From positions 186,001 through 250,000 of the forward strand of contig NZ_JACHJN010000011.1 in assembly GCF_014203665.1 (NCBI RefSeq): a stretch of DNA of 64,000 nucleotides. Reading direction: 5' to 3'. The notes below the pieces were generated by a model. The model was not told the origin of the DNA and did not search any database. It saw only the letters and a list, made by a program, of their open reading frames with translations. Position numbers and translations under genes: made by a program. This document shows positions 17,935 to 27,149 of the stretch, piece by piece. Each line of letters opens with the position of its first letter. Within the stretch, counting starts at the first letter, position 1. Source of the stretch: Saccharothrix tamanrassetensis. GTDB lineage: Bacteria > Actinomycetota > Actinomycetes > Mycobacteriales > Pseudonocardiaceae.

Positions 17935-19427
17935 GCCGCCGACGCTCCTTCCGGTGCTCTGGGGTGCAGGGGCACGATCATCCGATCGGGGTCGTCGCAC
18001 AGGACGGTCAGCGCCTGGGCGGGGTGCCCGCCGTCCGGACCGCGGGCGAACGCCACCGTCCGGGCCAGCCGCACCCGCTCCAGCAGGCCGCGCCGGTCCC
18101 CGTCGTGCAGCAGGGCGCGGGCGAGTTCGGCGAACTCGGCGTCGCACCGGTCGCGGTGCCACAGGACCACCGGCACGCCCGCGCGCAGTCCGACCGCGAT
18201 CTGCTCCCGGCCGGGCGAGTCGGCCCGCGGCGGCGAGCTGAGCACCAGCGACACCGCGCTCGAGCACCGGTCGAACGCGGCCGTCAGCCGCCGCAGGCCG
18301 GCCTGCCCGTCGTCGCGGCCCCAGCAGGTGGACTCCTCGGCGAGGGCGCCGGTGTCGTCGAGCTGCGCCGTCAGCTCCTTCCAGCGCGCCCGCCACTCGC
18401 GGTGGTACTGCCGCTTGCCCATCCGCTCCAGGCTGCGCACCACCACCGGGTAGCGGCACCCGAGCGGCTGCGGCACGCCCTCCGAGTCGGTCTCCCAGCT
18501 CCACTGGTCCACGTCCAGGTTGAGCATCTCGGCGGAGAGCACGAACTCCACGTGGTAGCTGGGGTCGAAGTCGGCCCAGTGGCCCTCGATGTAGACGACG
18601 AGGTCGGCGACCGCCCGCTTCACCGACTCCAGGTCGCCGACGTGCTCGGCGACCCGCATCGGGTACCAGCCGTCCTGCATGCCCAGCTGCCGCCAGTGCA
18701 CCAGCTCGAACCGGTCGCCGGAGTTGCCGACCCGTTGCAGCGAGAACACCAGGAACCCGTTGGACCTGCGGTGCCGGGCGATCGGCGCCTTGGCGTCGCG
18801 GATGTCGTGCCGGACCGCGCGCAGCTCGTCCGCCAGCCCGAGCCGCTCGCCCTGCACGCCGGCCCAGCGGTGCAGCTCCAGCGCCACCTCCGGCCGGGCC
18901 CGGGCCGCCAGGTGCTCGATGAACACCAGCGGTTTGGGCAGGCCGTCGGGGCGCGCGTTGAGCGTCTCCAGCAGGCTGAAGGCGTCGAGGTAGTCGGAAT
19001 TCGGCGGCAGCCGCGGCGCGGTCGGACCCGCCACCGCGCGGTACACCTCGTCCACGTCTTCCACGTTCACCTCGCGCAGCAACGTGATCACCGTGTGGCG
19101 CACTTCGGACGGCCAGAACGGCAGCACGGTCATGTCGAAGACCGCGTTGCGGACATTCACCATGTGCCGCGAGCCTTTGTCCAGTCTACCCACCACCCGC
19201 ACAAGTGCGGATAGGCCCAACGGGCGTTGTCGGCAGGCCATCACGATGTCGTAGAGGTGGATGAGCCGGTAGCCCTGCTCCTCGATCGGCAGCACTTCGC
19301 CGAGTTCCTCGCAGAGCAATCTCACGACGAGGTTGCGCCCGTGCAGGTCGGCCAGCACCTGGATCCGGCTCAAGGAATCGACCAGTTGCCATAAGACCTC
19401 TTGTTCGGGCTCCCGTGGTATCCGCAC
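17931..19427 (-). CDS. VMAP-type adaptor: effector-associated domain (EAD2-like) + VMAP C-terminal domain
   Basis: A 498-residue protein. Residues about 5-95 form a helical domain (EQEVLWQLVDSLSRIQVLAD, RNLVVRLLCEELGEVLP, LSALVRVVGRLDKGSRHM) resembling effector-associated domain 2. A middle helical region follows. The C-terminal 300 residues resemble the vWA-MoxR-associated protein module, with VEFVLSAEMLNLDVDQW and AVGLRAGVPVVLWHRDRCD. In published comparative work these proteins link MoxR/vWA pairs to effectors through homotypic EAD contacts. GTG at 19427 follows GAGGGGGAG. The neighbouring cyclase-like protein ends in a similar domain, which supports an interaction. The assignment rests on motif resemblance. 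Confidence 0.72.
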   Translation of the reverse strand: MRIPREPEQEVLWQLVDSLSRIQVLADLHGRNLVVRLLCEELGEVLPIEEQGYRLIHLYDIVMACRQRPLGLSALVRVVGRLDKGSRHMVNVRNAVFDMTVLPFWPSEVRHTVITLLREVNVEDVDEVYRAVAGPTAPRLPPNSDYLDAFSLLETLNARPDGLPKPLVFIEHLAARARPEVALELHRWAGVQGERLGLADELRAVRHDIRDAKAPIARHRRSNGFLVFSLQRVGNSGDRFELVHWRQLGMQDGWYPMRVAEHVGDLESVKRAVADLVVYIEGHWADFDPSYHVEFVLSAEMLNLDVDQWSWETDSEGVPQPLGCRYPVVVRSLERMGKRQYHREWRARWKELTAQLDDTGALAEESTCWGRDDGQAGLRRLTAAFDRCSSAVSLVLSSPPRADSPGREQIAVGLRAGVPVVLWHRDRCDAEFAELARALLHDGDRRGLLERVRLARTVAFARGPDGGHPAQALTVLCDDPDRMIVPLHPRAPEGASAA

Positions 19428-19490
19428 CGCTGCTCCCCCTCGTGGTCGACCGCTATGGTGCCCCCACCCGTATCGTAAGGCCGCGCGGGA

Positions 19491-20402
19491 CTATCCGATC
19501 ACATCTTCCCCGGTGGTCCATTCGCGCGCCGCCGCCTCCGCCCGGCGCACCGGCGCCGAGTCGCCCTCCATTTTCCGCAGGGCGATGAACAGCGCGGCGA
19601 TACCGCGGTCGTAGTCGCGGCAGGTCCGGACCAGCTCGAATACGTGCGGACGGGCCCGCGGCTGGTAGCGGACGGATCCGCCGATCGGCCGCGGGAGCAG
19701 CTCCAGCAGCGCCCGGCGGGCCACCTCGTCCTGCACGCTGGGCACCTCCAGCAGCGCCTCCACCAGCGCGGTCAGCCGGTCGGGCCGGTCCGCGAACGGT
19801 TCCGCGGGCGCTGCGGGCGGCGGTTGCCAGGCGGTCTTCACCCAACCGGCGGTCTCCGTCTCCTTCACCCGGAAGCGGATTTCCCGGAACTTTCCCGGTT
19901 CGGCCACCGGGTCGTGCCGGACCACCTCCCGGAAGAAGCCGTCGGTGACCGCCAGGGTGACCGGTTCAGGGGAATTTCGGCATTCATTCCGTAATTCTGC
20001 GGACGCCAGCAGCCGACTGACCAGGATGATGCCGCTGCCCACCACCCCGTACTCCGCACGGCGCACGTCGGCGGCGTGCAGGCACAATCTGAGCCGAATG
20101 CGCGCCTCGGCCGCGGACACCTCGTTGTGCTCCCGCACGGCGTCCGCGAGATTCCGCACCACCCGGTTCAGCACCACGACTTTCGGGGTGGTCACCGGAA
20201 TCAAGATCAGCCCGCCGTCGCCGCCGTCCTGCCAGTCGCAGGAATCCCACTCCACCGCCGCTTCCGCGAAAGCCCGCCGCACCGCCCGGTTGAGGCCGTT
20301 GTGCACGGCGGTCCGGTGGAAGTCCGTTCGCGACGGATCGCCGTAGCGGTCGACGTCGAAAACCAGGATCGTGTACGGCATCGGGAACTCGTGCGATAAC
20401 AC
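19491..20402 (-). CDS. Nucleotidyl-cyclase-like protein with C-terminal EAD2-like domain
   Basis: A 303-residue protein. The N-terminal 190 residues look like a diverged class III cyclase fold: YTILVFDVDRYGDPSRTDF with two aspartates in the metal position, WQDGGDGGLILIPV, then LRLCLHAADVRRAEYGVVGSG and a TDGFFREVV segment. After a proline linker, residues about 205-290 form a helical domain (LTALVEALLEVPSVQDEVAR, IGGSVRYQPRARPHVFELV) similar to the N-terminus of the adjacent VMAP protein. It may make a nucleotide signal or be an inactive sensor; activity cannot be judged. GTG at 20402 has a GAGGTGA ribosome site. It is first in the four-gene operon. Confidence 0.65.
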   Translation of the reverse strand: MLSHEFPMPYTILVFDVDRYGDPSRTDFHRTAVHNGLNRAVRRAFAEAAVEWDSCDWQDGGDGGLILIPVTTPKVVVLNRVVRNLADAVREHNEVSAAEARIRLRLCLHAADVRRAEYGVVGSGIILVSRLLASAELRNECRNSPEPVTLAVTDGFFREVVRHDPVAEPGKFREIRFRVKETETAGWVKTAWQPPPAAPAEPFADRPDRLTALVEALLEVPSVQDEVARRALLELLPRPIGGSVRYQPRARPHVFELVRTCRDYDRGIAALFIALRKMEGDSAPVRRAEAAAREWTTGEDVIG

Positions 20403-20507
20403 AAACGATCACCTCGATCGGCTCCGGTGTGCGCAGCCCACGGTAACCACGAGTGCGCCGACGGTGTGAGCGCAGCGGCGAATGATCGCCCGGCAGGACC
20501 AAGGTGT

Positions 20508-20546
20508 GCTGCGCCGGGTGCCCCGGATGGGGCCACCCGGCGCAGC
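20508..20546 (-). terminator. Hairpin terminator downstream of pnkp
   Basis: A perfect 13-bp inverted repeat (20508-20520 and 20534-20546, GCTGCGCCGGGTG type) around a 13-nt spacer lies 18 nt beyond the pnkp stop on the minus strand. There is no U-tract, as is common in actinomycetes. It separates the RNA-repair operon from the cyclase/VMAP operon that follows on the same strand. Confidence 0.65.
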
Positions 20547-20563
20547 GCCCGGTGCGGCAGGCC

Positions 20564-23050
20564 CTACAGCCTCGGGTCCACCGGTTCCGACTCCAGCGCC
20601 AGCACGGCGAACACGCACTCGTGCACGCGCCACAGGGGCTCGTCGCGCGCGGCCCGCTCCAGCGCCTCCAGCCCCAGGGCGTACTCGCGCAGGGCCAGCG
20701 AGCGCTTGGCGCCCAGGGCCCGGCGGCGCAGGCGGACCAGGTTCTCCGGTTCGGTGTAGTCCGGGCCGTAGACGATGCGCAGGTACTCGCGACCGCGGAC
20801 CTTGATCCCCGGCTGGACCAGGCCCCGGCGGCCCCGCGTGAGGTTGGCCAGCGGCTTGACGACCATGCCTTCGCCGCCGGCCCCGGTCAGCTCCTCCCAC
20901 CAGCGGACGCCCTCGGCGACCCGGACCTCGTCGGTGGTGTCGACCACGAGGTGGCGGGTCCGGGTGAAGACCTCGCCGCGGAGGGTCGACAGCACGTCCA
21001 GGTGCCACAGGTGGTCCCGGTCGTGGAACGTCCGGCCCCGTGCCGCCAGCAGCTGGAACGGGGCCAGGCGGACACCGGTCAGGCCGTCGGTGGGCCGGCA
21101 GTACTTCTGGTACGCGTCGCGGTAGCCGGTGGCGTTGGACAGCCGCGACGTGGTGCGGGCGAGCAGGTCCGCCACGTCCACACCCCGGTCGCGGGTGCGC
21201 GCCAGCACGTCCGAGGCGGCGGTGAGGGCGCCGACCGCCGCCGCGCCCACGGGCGCGTACTGGTCCTTGATGAGGCCGGCCGCCTTGGCGTTCCACGGGA
21301 GCAGTTCGGCGTCCAGCAGCAGCCAGTCCGTGTCGAAGCGGTCCCACAGCCCGGCGTCGGTCACCGACGCGCGGACGCGTGCCAGGAACTCGTCGGCCAG
21401 CGCGCCGTCGAAGAACGGGCGGCCGGTGCGGGTGTGGACCGCGCCGGAGTCCTCGCGCACGAGCACGACGGCGCGCGAGCCCATGTGCTTCTCCTCGCAG
21501 ATCACCTCGCGCACGCCCGCGTCGCGGTACTCGGCGAACGCGTCCTCGGGGTGCTCCAGCACGTCCGGCCGCTGGGACGTCGCGGTGGGTGCCATCGTCG
21601 GCGGCAGGTAGAGCAGCGCGTGCGGGTCGATCGCGAAGCGGCTCATCACCTCCAAGGCCGACGCGGCCTGTTCCGGGCGCACGGCGATCCGGCCCCGGTG
21701 GGCCGTGTCGATCACGCGGCGGCCGGTGACGTCGGACAGGGCGAGGACGTCCGGCTCGCGTTCCGGGGTCGCCTCGACCAACGGGCGGACCGGTTCGTAC
21801 CAGATTTCGTGCGCGGCCACCGACACGACCTCGCGTTCGGGGTAGCGCAGGGCGGTCAGCTTGCCGCCGAACACCACACCGGTGTCCAGGCACATGGTGT
21901 TGTTGACCCACTCCACGTCCGGGATCGGCGTGTGTCCATAAAGGACCGTCGCCTTGCCCCGGTACTCGTTGGCCCACGGGTAGCGCACCGGCAGGCCGTA
22001 CTCGTCGGTCTCGCCGGTCGTGTCGCCGTACAGGGCGAAGCTGCGCACCCGCGCGGAAGCGCGGCCGTGGAAGCGTTCCGGCAGACCGGCGTGCGCCAGC
22101 ACGAGGGCACCGCCGTCCAGCACGTAGTGCGCCACCAGGCCGTCGCAGAACCGTTCCGCCCGCGCGCGGAACTCCTCCGGTTCCGCCGCCAGCTGCGCCA
22201 GCGACTCGGCCAGGCCGTGCTTGACCTGGACGCCGCGGCCGCGCAGCGCGCGCACCAGCTTCTGCTCGTGGTTGCCGCACACCGCGAACGCGTGCCCGTT
22301 CTCGACCATGCCCATCACCAGGCGCAGCACGCCGGGCGTGTCCGGCCCCCGGTCGACCAGGTCGCCGACGAACGCCGCCCGACGACCGACCGGCGGCACG
22401 GCGTCCACCGCACGGCCCTCGTCGTCCCGCACCAGGTCGTAGCCCAGCGCGACGAGCAGCTCCTCCAGCTCCGCCCGGCAGCCGTGCACGTCGCCGATCA
22501 CGTCGAACGGCCCGCTCTCGTGGCGCAGGTCGTTGAGCAGCCTCTCCGGCACGATGACCGCGTCGTCCACTTCGGACTGCGTGCGCAGCACGTGCACCCG
22601 CTTGAAGCCCTCCTTGGCGAGGAACTTCAACGACTTGCGCAACGCGGCACGGTGCCGGCGCACCACGTGCGGCCCGAAGTCGCGGTCCGGGCGGGAGGCG
22701 TTGCGCGCCAGGCACACCTCCTCCGGGGCGTCCAGCACGATCGCCACCGGCAGCACGTTGTGCGCGCGGGCGAGTCCGACCAGGTGGGCGCGGTCGGCGC
22801 GCTGCACGTTCGTCGCGTCGACCACGGTGGTGCGGCCGGCGTGCAACCGCTTGCCCGCCACGTAGTGCAGCACGTCGAAGGCCGCGCCGGACGCCGACTG
22901 GTCGTTCTCGTCGTCGGCGACCAGCCCGCGGAAGTAGTCGCTGGACAGCACCTGCGTGGGCAGGAAGTGCTTCCGCGCGAACGTGGACTTGCCCGAGCCG
23001 GACGCGCCGACCAGCACCACCAGGCACAGGTCCGGGATCTTGAGTTCCAT
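20564..23050 (-). CDS. pnkp: Polynucleotide kinase-phosphatase-ligase of bacterial RNA repair (Pnkp)
   Basis: An 828-residue trifunctional enzyme of normal family length. The 5' kinase domain has P-loop GASGSGKST (residues 14-22). The central metallophosphoesterase has GDVHGC, GDLVDRGPDT and CGNHEQK and heals 2',3'-cyclic phosphate ends. The C-terminal adenylyltransferase/ligase domain carries the nucleotidyl lysine in EEKHMGSRAVV, followed by GEGMVVKPL. With Hen1 it forms a complex that repairs ribotoxin-cleaved RNA such as tRNA. The ATG shares one base with the hen1 stop. Its position next to a predicted conflict system fits a defensive role. Confidence 0.96.
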   Translation of the reverse strand: MELKIPDLCLVVLVGASGSGKSTFARKHFLPTQVLSSDYFRGLVADDENDQSASGAAFDVLHYVAGKRLHAGRTTVVDATNVQRADRAHLVGLARAHNVLPVAIVLDAPEEVCLARNASRPDRDFGPHVVRRHRAALRKSLKFLAKEGFKRVHVLRTQSEVDDAVIVPERLLNDLRHESGPFDVIGDVHGCRAELEELLVALGYDLVRDDEGRAVDAVPPVGRRAAFVGDLVDRGPDTPGVLRLVMGMVENGHAFAVCGNHEQKLVRALRGRGVQVKHGLAESLAQLAAEPEEFRARAERFCDGLVAHYVLDGGALVLAHAGLPERFHGRASARVRSFALYGDTTGETDEYGLPVRYPWANEYRGKATVLYGHTPIPDVEWVNNTMCLDTGVVFGGKLTALRYPEREVVSVAAHEIWYEPVRPLVEATPEREPDVLALSDVTGRRVIDTAHRGRIAVRPEQAASALEVMSRFAIDPHALLYLPPTMAPTATSQRPDVLEHPEDAFAEYRDAGVREVICEEKHMGSRAVVLVREDSGAVHTRTGRPFFDGALADEFLARVRASVTDAGLWDRFDTDWLLLDAELLPWNAKAAGLIKDQYAPVGAAAVGALTAASDVLARTRDRGVDVADLLARTTSRLSNATGYRDAYQKYCRPTDGLTGVRLAPFQLLAARGRTFHDRDHLWHLDVLSTLRGEVFTRTRHLVVDTTDEVRVAEGVRWWEELTGAGGEGMVVKPLANLTRGRRGLVQPGIKVRGREYLRIVYGPDYTEPENLVRLRRRALGAKRSLALREYALGLEALERAARDEPLWRVHECVFAVLALESEPVDPRL

Positions 23051-24402
23051 CAGTCGTCGTCCCCCAGGGTGAAGACCGCGAGCTGGGTCGGCGCGCCGCG
23101 ATCGGCGTCCGCCGGCCCGACAGGCAGGTGGCGGACCGCGTAGCCGCGCCGCTGCGCGACCCCGTCGGCCCACGTGCGGAACTCGGCACGGGTCCACTCG
23201 AAGCGGTGGTCCGAGTGCCGGAACTGCCCCGCCGGCAGCGTTTCGAACAGCTCGTTGTACTCGACGTTGGGCGTCGTGACCAGCACGGTGCGCGGGCGGG
23301 CGACGACGAACACCGAGTGCTCCAACGCGGGCAGCCGCACCGGGTCCAGGTGCTCCACGACCTCCATCAGCACGGCCGCGTCGTACCCTGCGAGCTCCGG
23401 GTCGGCGTAGGTCAGCGAGGACTGGCGCAGCGTCAGCCGGGCCCGCTGCCGGTCACCCATCCGGTCCACGCCGAGCTTGCGCGCCGCGACGTGCAGCGCC
23501 TGCGCGGACACGTCGACACCGTGGATCTCGGTGAACCCCGGTTCCGCGAGCAGGGCGCGCAGCAGCGCACCGCCGCCGCAGCCCAGGTCGAGCACCCGCC
23601 GCGCACCGGCCTCTTTCAGCTGCGCGACGACGACTTCCCTGCGCTGGACCGCCAGCGAGACACGGGGCTCGGCGAGCGCGTTGTCCAGTTCCTCGGGCTC
23701 CACCTCGTCCACGTCGGCGAGCCGGGACAGCGCGGACTGCACCAGCGGGCGGCGGCGCATCAGGTACCGGGTGGTGATCAGCTCGCAGTCGGGGTGGCCG
23801 CCCAGCCAGCCCTCTCCGGCACGCAGCAGCTTGTCCACCTCGTCCTCGGCCACGTAGTAGTGCTTGCTGCCGTCGAGCACGGGCAGCAGCACGTACAGGT
23901 GCTTGAGGGCGTCGGACAGGGTGAGCGTGCCGGTGAGGGTGACGTCCGCGTAGCGGGAGTCGCCGTGCTCGTCGAGCGCGATCGGCGTGATGTCCGCCGT
24001 CCAGCCCAGCGGCGTGAACAGGCGTTCCACCAGGCGGTGCGGCAGCACCGGGATCCGCACGGCGAGCGGGATCGGTGTGCCGGCCAGCTCCTCGCGGCTC
24101 TCGCTGCGGCCGTTCATCGCGGTGCGGAACACCGAGCCGAGGGCGACCGTCAGCAGCGAGTTGGCGACGTACGGGCGGTCGTTGACGTACTGGGTGAGGG
24201 TGCTGCCGGGACCTCGTACCAGCGCCACGGGGTCGACCTCCAACAGGAGCGCGACGGTGCACTCCTCCTCGTCCGCGCGCGGGTAGAACACGTGCGCGGT
24301 GCCCGAGGACGTGGAGAACGACTGCGCCCGCTCGGGATGCTTGTGCAGCAGGTGTCCGAGGTCGGTCGCCGGGCGATGGGTGGTCGTCAAGGTCAACAGC
24401 AC
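23050..24402 (-). CDS. hen1: Bacterial Hen1, 3'-terminal RNA ribose 2'-O-methyltransferase
   Basis: A 450-residue partner of Pnkp. The N-terminal half (about residues 1-240) is the Hen1-specific domain that activates the Pnkp ligase, and the C-terminal half is an SAM methyltransferase. The latter has VLDLGCGGGALLRAL, the Mn2+-binding EVVEHLD signature and TTPNVEYNELF, then FRHSDHRFEWTRAEF. It methylates the 2'-OH at the damaged 3' end before ligation, which protects against repeated cleavage. GTG at 24402 was chosen because it gives the family start (LLTLTTT); no strong ribosome site is seen. It is the first gene of the two-gene operon. Confidence 0.95.
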   Translation of the reverse strand: MLLTLTTTHRPATDLGHLLHKHPERAQSFSTSSGTAHVFYPRADEEECTVALLLEVDPVALVRGPGSTLTQYVNDRPYVANSLLTVALGSVFRTAMNGRSESREELAGTPIPLAVRIPVLPHRLVERLFTPLGWTADITPIALDEHGDSRYADVTLTGTLTLSDALKHLYVLLPVLDGSKHYYVAEDEVDKLLRAGEGWLGGHPDCELITTRYLMRRRPLVQSALSRLADVDEVEPEELDNALAEPRVSLAVQRREVVVAQLKEAGARRVLDLGCGGGALLRALLAEPGFTEIHGVDVSAQALHVAARKLGVDRMGDRQRARLTLRQSSLTYADPELAGYDAAVLMEVVEHLDPVRLPALEHSVFVVARPRTVLVTTPNVEYNELFETLPAGQFRHSDHRFEWTRAEFRTWADGVAQRRGYAVRHLPVGPADADRGAPTQLAVFTLGDDD

Positions 24403-24516
24403 CCGACCAGTGTGAACGAGTGCGTGCGGTGGCGCGCCCGATTTACGCGCCCCTACGCCGTTCGCAGGAGAGGTGTAGCGAGGGCGGGCGATGAGCCGCA
24501 CTCGTCCACTGTGGAC

Positions 24517-26238
24517 TCAGTGCATGAAGATGTGCGCTGCCCACGGCTCCAGGGTGATCCTGCCGCTGTCCGCGCGGACCTTGTCGACGTTGGACAGCAC
24601 CAGGTGCTGCGTCGACCAGTCGCCGTCGACGACGGCGGTCTGCTCCTCACCGGAGAGGTTCGCGACGACCAGCAGCCGCGTGCCGTCCAACGTCCGCTCG
24701 TACGCGTAGATGTGCGGGTCGTCGGGCAGCAGCATGTGGAAGTCGCCCAGCGCCACGACGGGGTGCTCGTGCCGCAACCGGATCAGCCGCCGGTAGTGGT
24801 GGAACACCGAGCGCGGATCGTCGTACTGCGCCTCGGCGTTGAGCCAGCGGTGGTTGGGGTTGACCGGCATCCACGGCTCGCCCGTGGTGAACCCGGCGTG
24901 GCGCCCGGCGTCCCACTGCACGGGGGTGCGGGCGTTGTCCCGCCCCATCGCCCGCAGGCCGCGCAGCACCTCCTCCGGGTCGTGCCCGGCCGCCACCGCC
25001 ATCCGGTGGTAGTTCAGCGACTCGACGTCCCGCATGTCCTCGACGCTCTCGAACGGCGCGTTCGTCATGCCCAGTTCCTCGCCCTGGTACACGTACGGCG
25101 TGCCGCGGTGCAGGTGCAGCACGGTGGCCAGCGCGGTAGCCGACTCCCGCCACCACTTCCCGTCGTCGCCGAACCGCGACACCACCCGGGGCTGGTCGTG
25201 GTTGTTCCAGTACAGGCTGTTCCAGCCGACGTCGGCCAGCGCGGTCTGCCAGTGGCCCAGGGACGCCTTGAGGTCGCGCAGGTCCAGCGGCCTCGGGTCG
25301 AACTTGCCGGCCGGCCCGTGGTCCAGCGACACGTGCTCGAACTGGAACACCATGTCCAGTTCCCTGCGGGCCGGGTCGGTGAACCGCCGGGCGGCCTCCC
25401 ACGTGACGCCGGGCATCTCGCCGACGGTCAGGAACTGCCCCTCGCGACCCTCGAACACCTCGCGGTGCATCTCCTGGATGAACTCGTGGATGCGCGGGCC
25501 CGTCGCGTAGTGGGGGAACCCGTCGCCGAGCGCACCGAGGCCGGTGGTCGCGCCGTCGGGCAGTGCCGGGTCCTTCGAGATGAGGTTGATGACGTCCATC
25601 CGGAAGCCGTCCACGCCCCGGTCCAGCCACCACCGCATCATCGCGTGCACCGCCTGCCGCACCTCGGGGTTCTCCCAGTTGAGGTCGGGCTGCTTGCGGT
25701 CGAACAGGCGCAGGTAGTACTCGCCGGTCGTCTCGTCGAGGGTCCACGCGGGGCCGGAGAAGAACGACTCCCAGTTGGTCGGCTCCGCGCCCGGCTCGCC
25801 GGGGCGGAACCCCGGCCGGGCCGGACGCCACCAGTACCAGTCCCGTTTCGGGTTGTCCTCGGAGGAGCGGGACTCCACGAACCACGGGTGCTCGTCGGAG
25901 GTGTGGTTGACCACCAGGTCCATGATCAGCTTCATGCCGCGCGCGTGCACGTCGGCGAGCAGCCGGTCGAAGTCCTCCAGGGTGCCGAACACCGGGTCGA
26001 CCGCCTGGTAGTCGGAGATGTCGTAGCCGTTGTCGGCCTGCGGCGAGGCGTACACCGGGGACAGCCAGACCACGTCCACGCCGAGCCGGGACAGGTGGTC
26101 CAGCCGCGCGGTGATCCCGGCCAGGTCGCCGATCCCGTCGCCGTCGGAGTCGGCGAAGCTGCGGGGGTACACCTGGTAGACCACGGCGGAGGTCCACCAC
26201 GGGGCTTCGGTGGCGTTCGCGGTCTGTTCGAGTGCCAT
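24517..26238 (-). CDS. Alpha-glucosidase, GH13 (oligo-1,6-glucosidase type)
   Basis: A 573-residue cytoplasmic GH13 enzyme (no signal peptide). The barrel starts VVYQVYPRSFADSDGDGIGD. Conserved regions are DLVVNHTSDEHPWF, GFRMDVINLISKD with the nucleophile Asp, FLTVGEMPG with the acid/base Glu, and NNHDQPRVVSRFGDD. The GDGIGDL motif and length fit the oligo-alpha-glucosidase/trehalose-6-phosphate hydrolase subgroup, acting on alpha-1,4 or alpha-1,6 glucosides. The ATG follows AAAGGA. No sugar transporter or LacI regulator is adjacent, so its substrate source is unknown. Confidence 0.93.
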   Translation of the reverse strand: MALEQTANATEAPWWTSAVVYQVYPRSFADSDGDGIGDLAGITARLDHLSRLGVDVVWLSPVYASPQADNGYDISDYQAVDPVFGTLEDFDRLLADVHARGMKLIMDLVVNHTSDEHPWFVESRSSEDNPKRDWYWWRPARPGFRPGEPGAEPTNWESFFSGPAWTLDETTGEYYLRLFDRKQPDLNWENPEVRQAVHAMMRWWLDRGVDGFRMDVINLISKDPALPDGATTGLGALGDGFPHYATGPRIHEFIQEMHREVFEGREGQFLTVGEMPGVTWEAARRFTDPARRELDMVFQFEHVSLDHGPAGKFDPRPLDLRDLKASLGHWQTALADVGWNSLYWNNHDQPRVVSRFGDDGKWWRESATALATVLHLHRGTPYVYQGEELGMTNAPFESVEDMRDVESLNYHRMAVAAGHDPEEVLRGLRAMGRDNARTPVQWDAGRHAGFTTGEPWMPVNPNHRWLNAEAQYDDPRSVFHHYRRLIRLRHEHPVVALGDFHMLLPDDPHIYAYERTLDGTRLLVVANLSGEEQTAVVDGDWSTQHLVLSNVDKVRADSGRITLEPWAAHIFMH

Positions 26239-26530
26239 GGAAGTCCTTTGCAGACGGTTACCGAACGGCGCCGCCGTCCACCCTACGCAGTGGCCCGGTG
26301 TCCGGCAGCAGAAAAGCCGGTGTCCGATTCGCGAACAGCCCTGCCCGCTTCCGGGCCAGCGGGATGGGCCGGACGGTCGCGCCTCCCTCCATCCGGACAT
26401 CCCAATCCCGGTGTCCGGACCACACAACCCTACGTACGGGTCTGGTCATCCTCCGCTACCCATGGTTACTTGGCTGCGGGAGCCTCCCTGTCACGGGTTC
26501 CCTGCTGTTCCCTGCTCAAAGGAGATCACC

Positions 26531-27100
26531 ATGCTCGTGCGAAAGGTCGCGCGTGCCGCCGTACTGGCCCTGGGCCTGCTGTTGCCGCTGGTAGCGGTCA
26601 CCGCGCCCAGCGCGTCGGCGGCGGAGACCCAGGCGCTGGTGCGCACCCTGTACTACGACACCAGCCAAGCCCAGGAGTTCGTGGCGGACTGGGACAAGGC
26701 GGCGGAGAACTGGAACAACTCCGTGGCCAACGTCCGGTTGGTCAAGAAAGGCCCCGGCACCCCGACGAACATCCGGATCTACGCGGACAACGGCTGGCCG
26801 CGGGCCATGCCGACGTCCCTGGGCAACGGCACCGTCTACATGGGTCGTCAGGCCGTGCAGATGGGCCACTACCGGCCCCGCATCGCCACCCACGAGATCG
26901 GGCACATCCTCGGCCTGCCCGACCGGCGGACCGGGCTGTGCACCGACCTGATGTCGGGCTCCAGCGCCCCGGCGTCGTGCAAGAACGACCTGCCGAACAG
27001 CGCGGAGCGCGCCGAGGTCGACCGCAAGTTCCGCGGTCAGCTGGCCTCGGCGGACGTCCGGGCGGCGAGCTACGCCGGAACCGAGTGCTACGTGTACTGA
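26531..27100 (+). CDS. Snapalysin-type secreted metalloprotease (M7)
   Basis: A 189-residue exported zinc endopeptidase. The N-terminus has a positive start (MLVRKVARA), a hydrophobic core and an ASA-AE cleavage-like site near residue 30. The zinc motif HEIGHILGLPD (residues 121-131) is the aspartzincin HExxHxxGxxD form typical of snapalysin, followed by a Met-turn-like DLMSGSS. Cysteines at about 137, 150 and 187 may form disulfides. An AAGGAGATCACC ribosome site precedes the ATG, so longer upstream readings were not used. A strong hairpin terminator follows 13 nt after the stop. Confidence 0.94.
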   Translation: MLVRKVARAAVLALGLLLPLVAVTAPSASAAETQALVRTLYYDTSQAQEFVADWDKAAENWNNSVANVRLVKKGPGTPTNIRIYADNGWPRAMPTSLGNGTVYMGRQAVQMGHYRPRIATHEIGHILGLPDRRTGLCTDLMSGSSAPASCKNDLPNSAERAEVDRKFRGQLASADVRAASYAGTECYVY

Positions 27101-27112
27101 GCGTCGGCTGAC

Positions 27113-27149
27113 GGCCTCGTGAGGCGGCACCCAGCCGCCTCACGAGGCC
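27113..27149 (+). terminator. Terminator of the snapalysin gene
   Basis: A perfect 15-bp inverted repeat (27113-27127 and 27135-27149, GGCCTCGTGAGGCGG type) with a 7-nt loop begins 12 nt after the stop codon. A C/T-rich stretch follows. It is a typical strong actinomycete hairpin. Confidence 0.85.
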
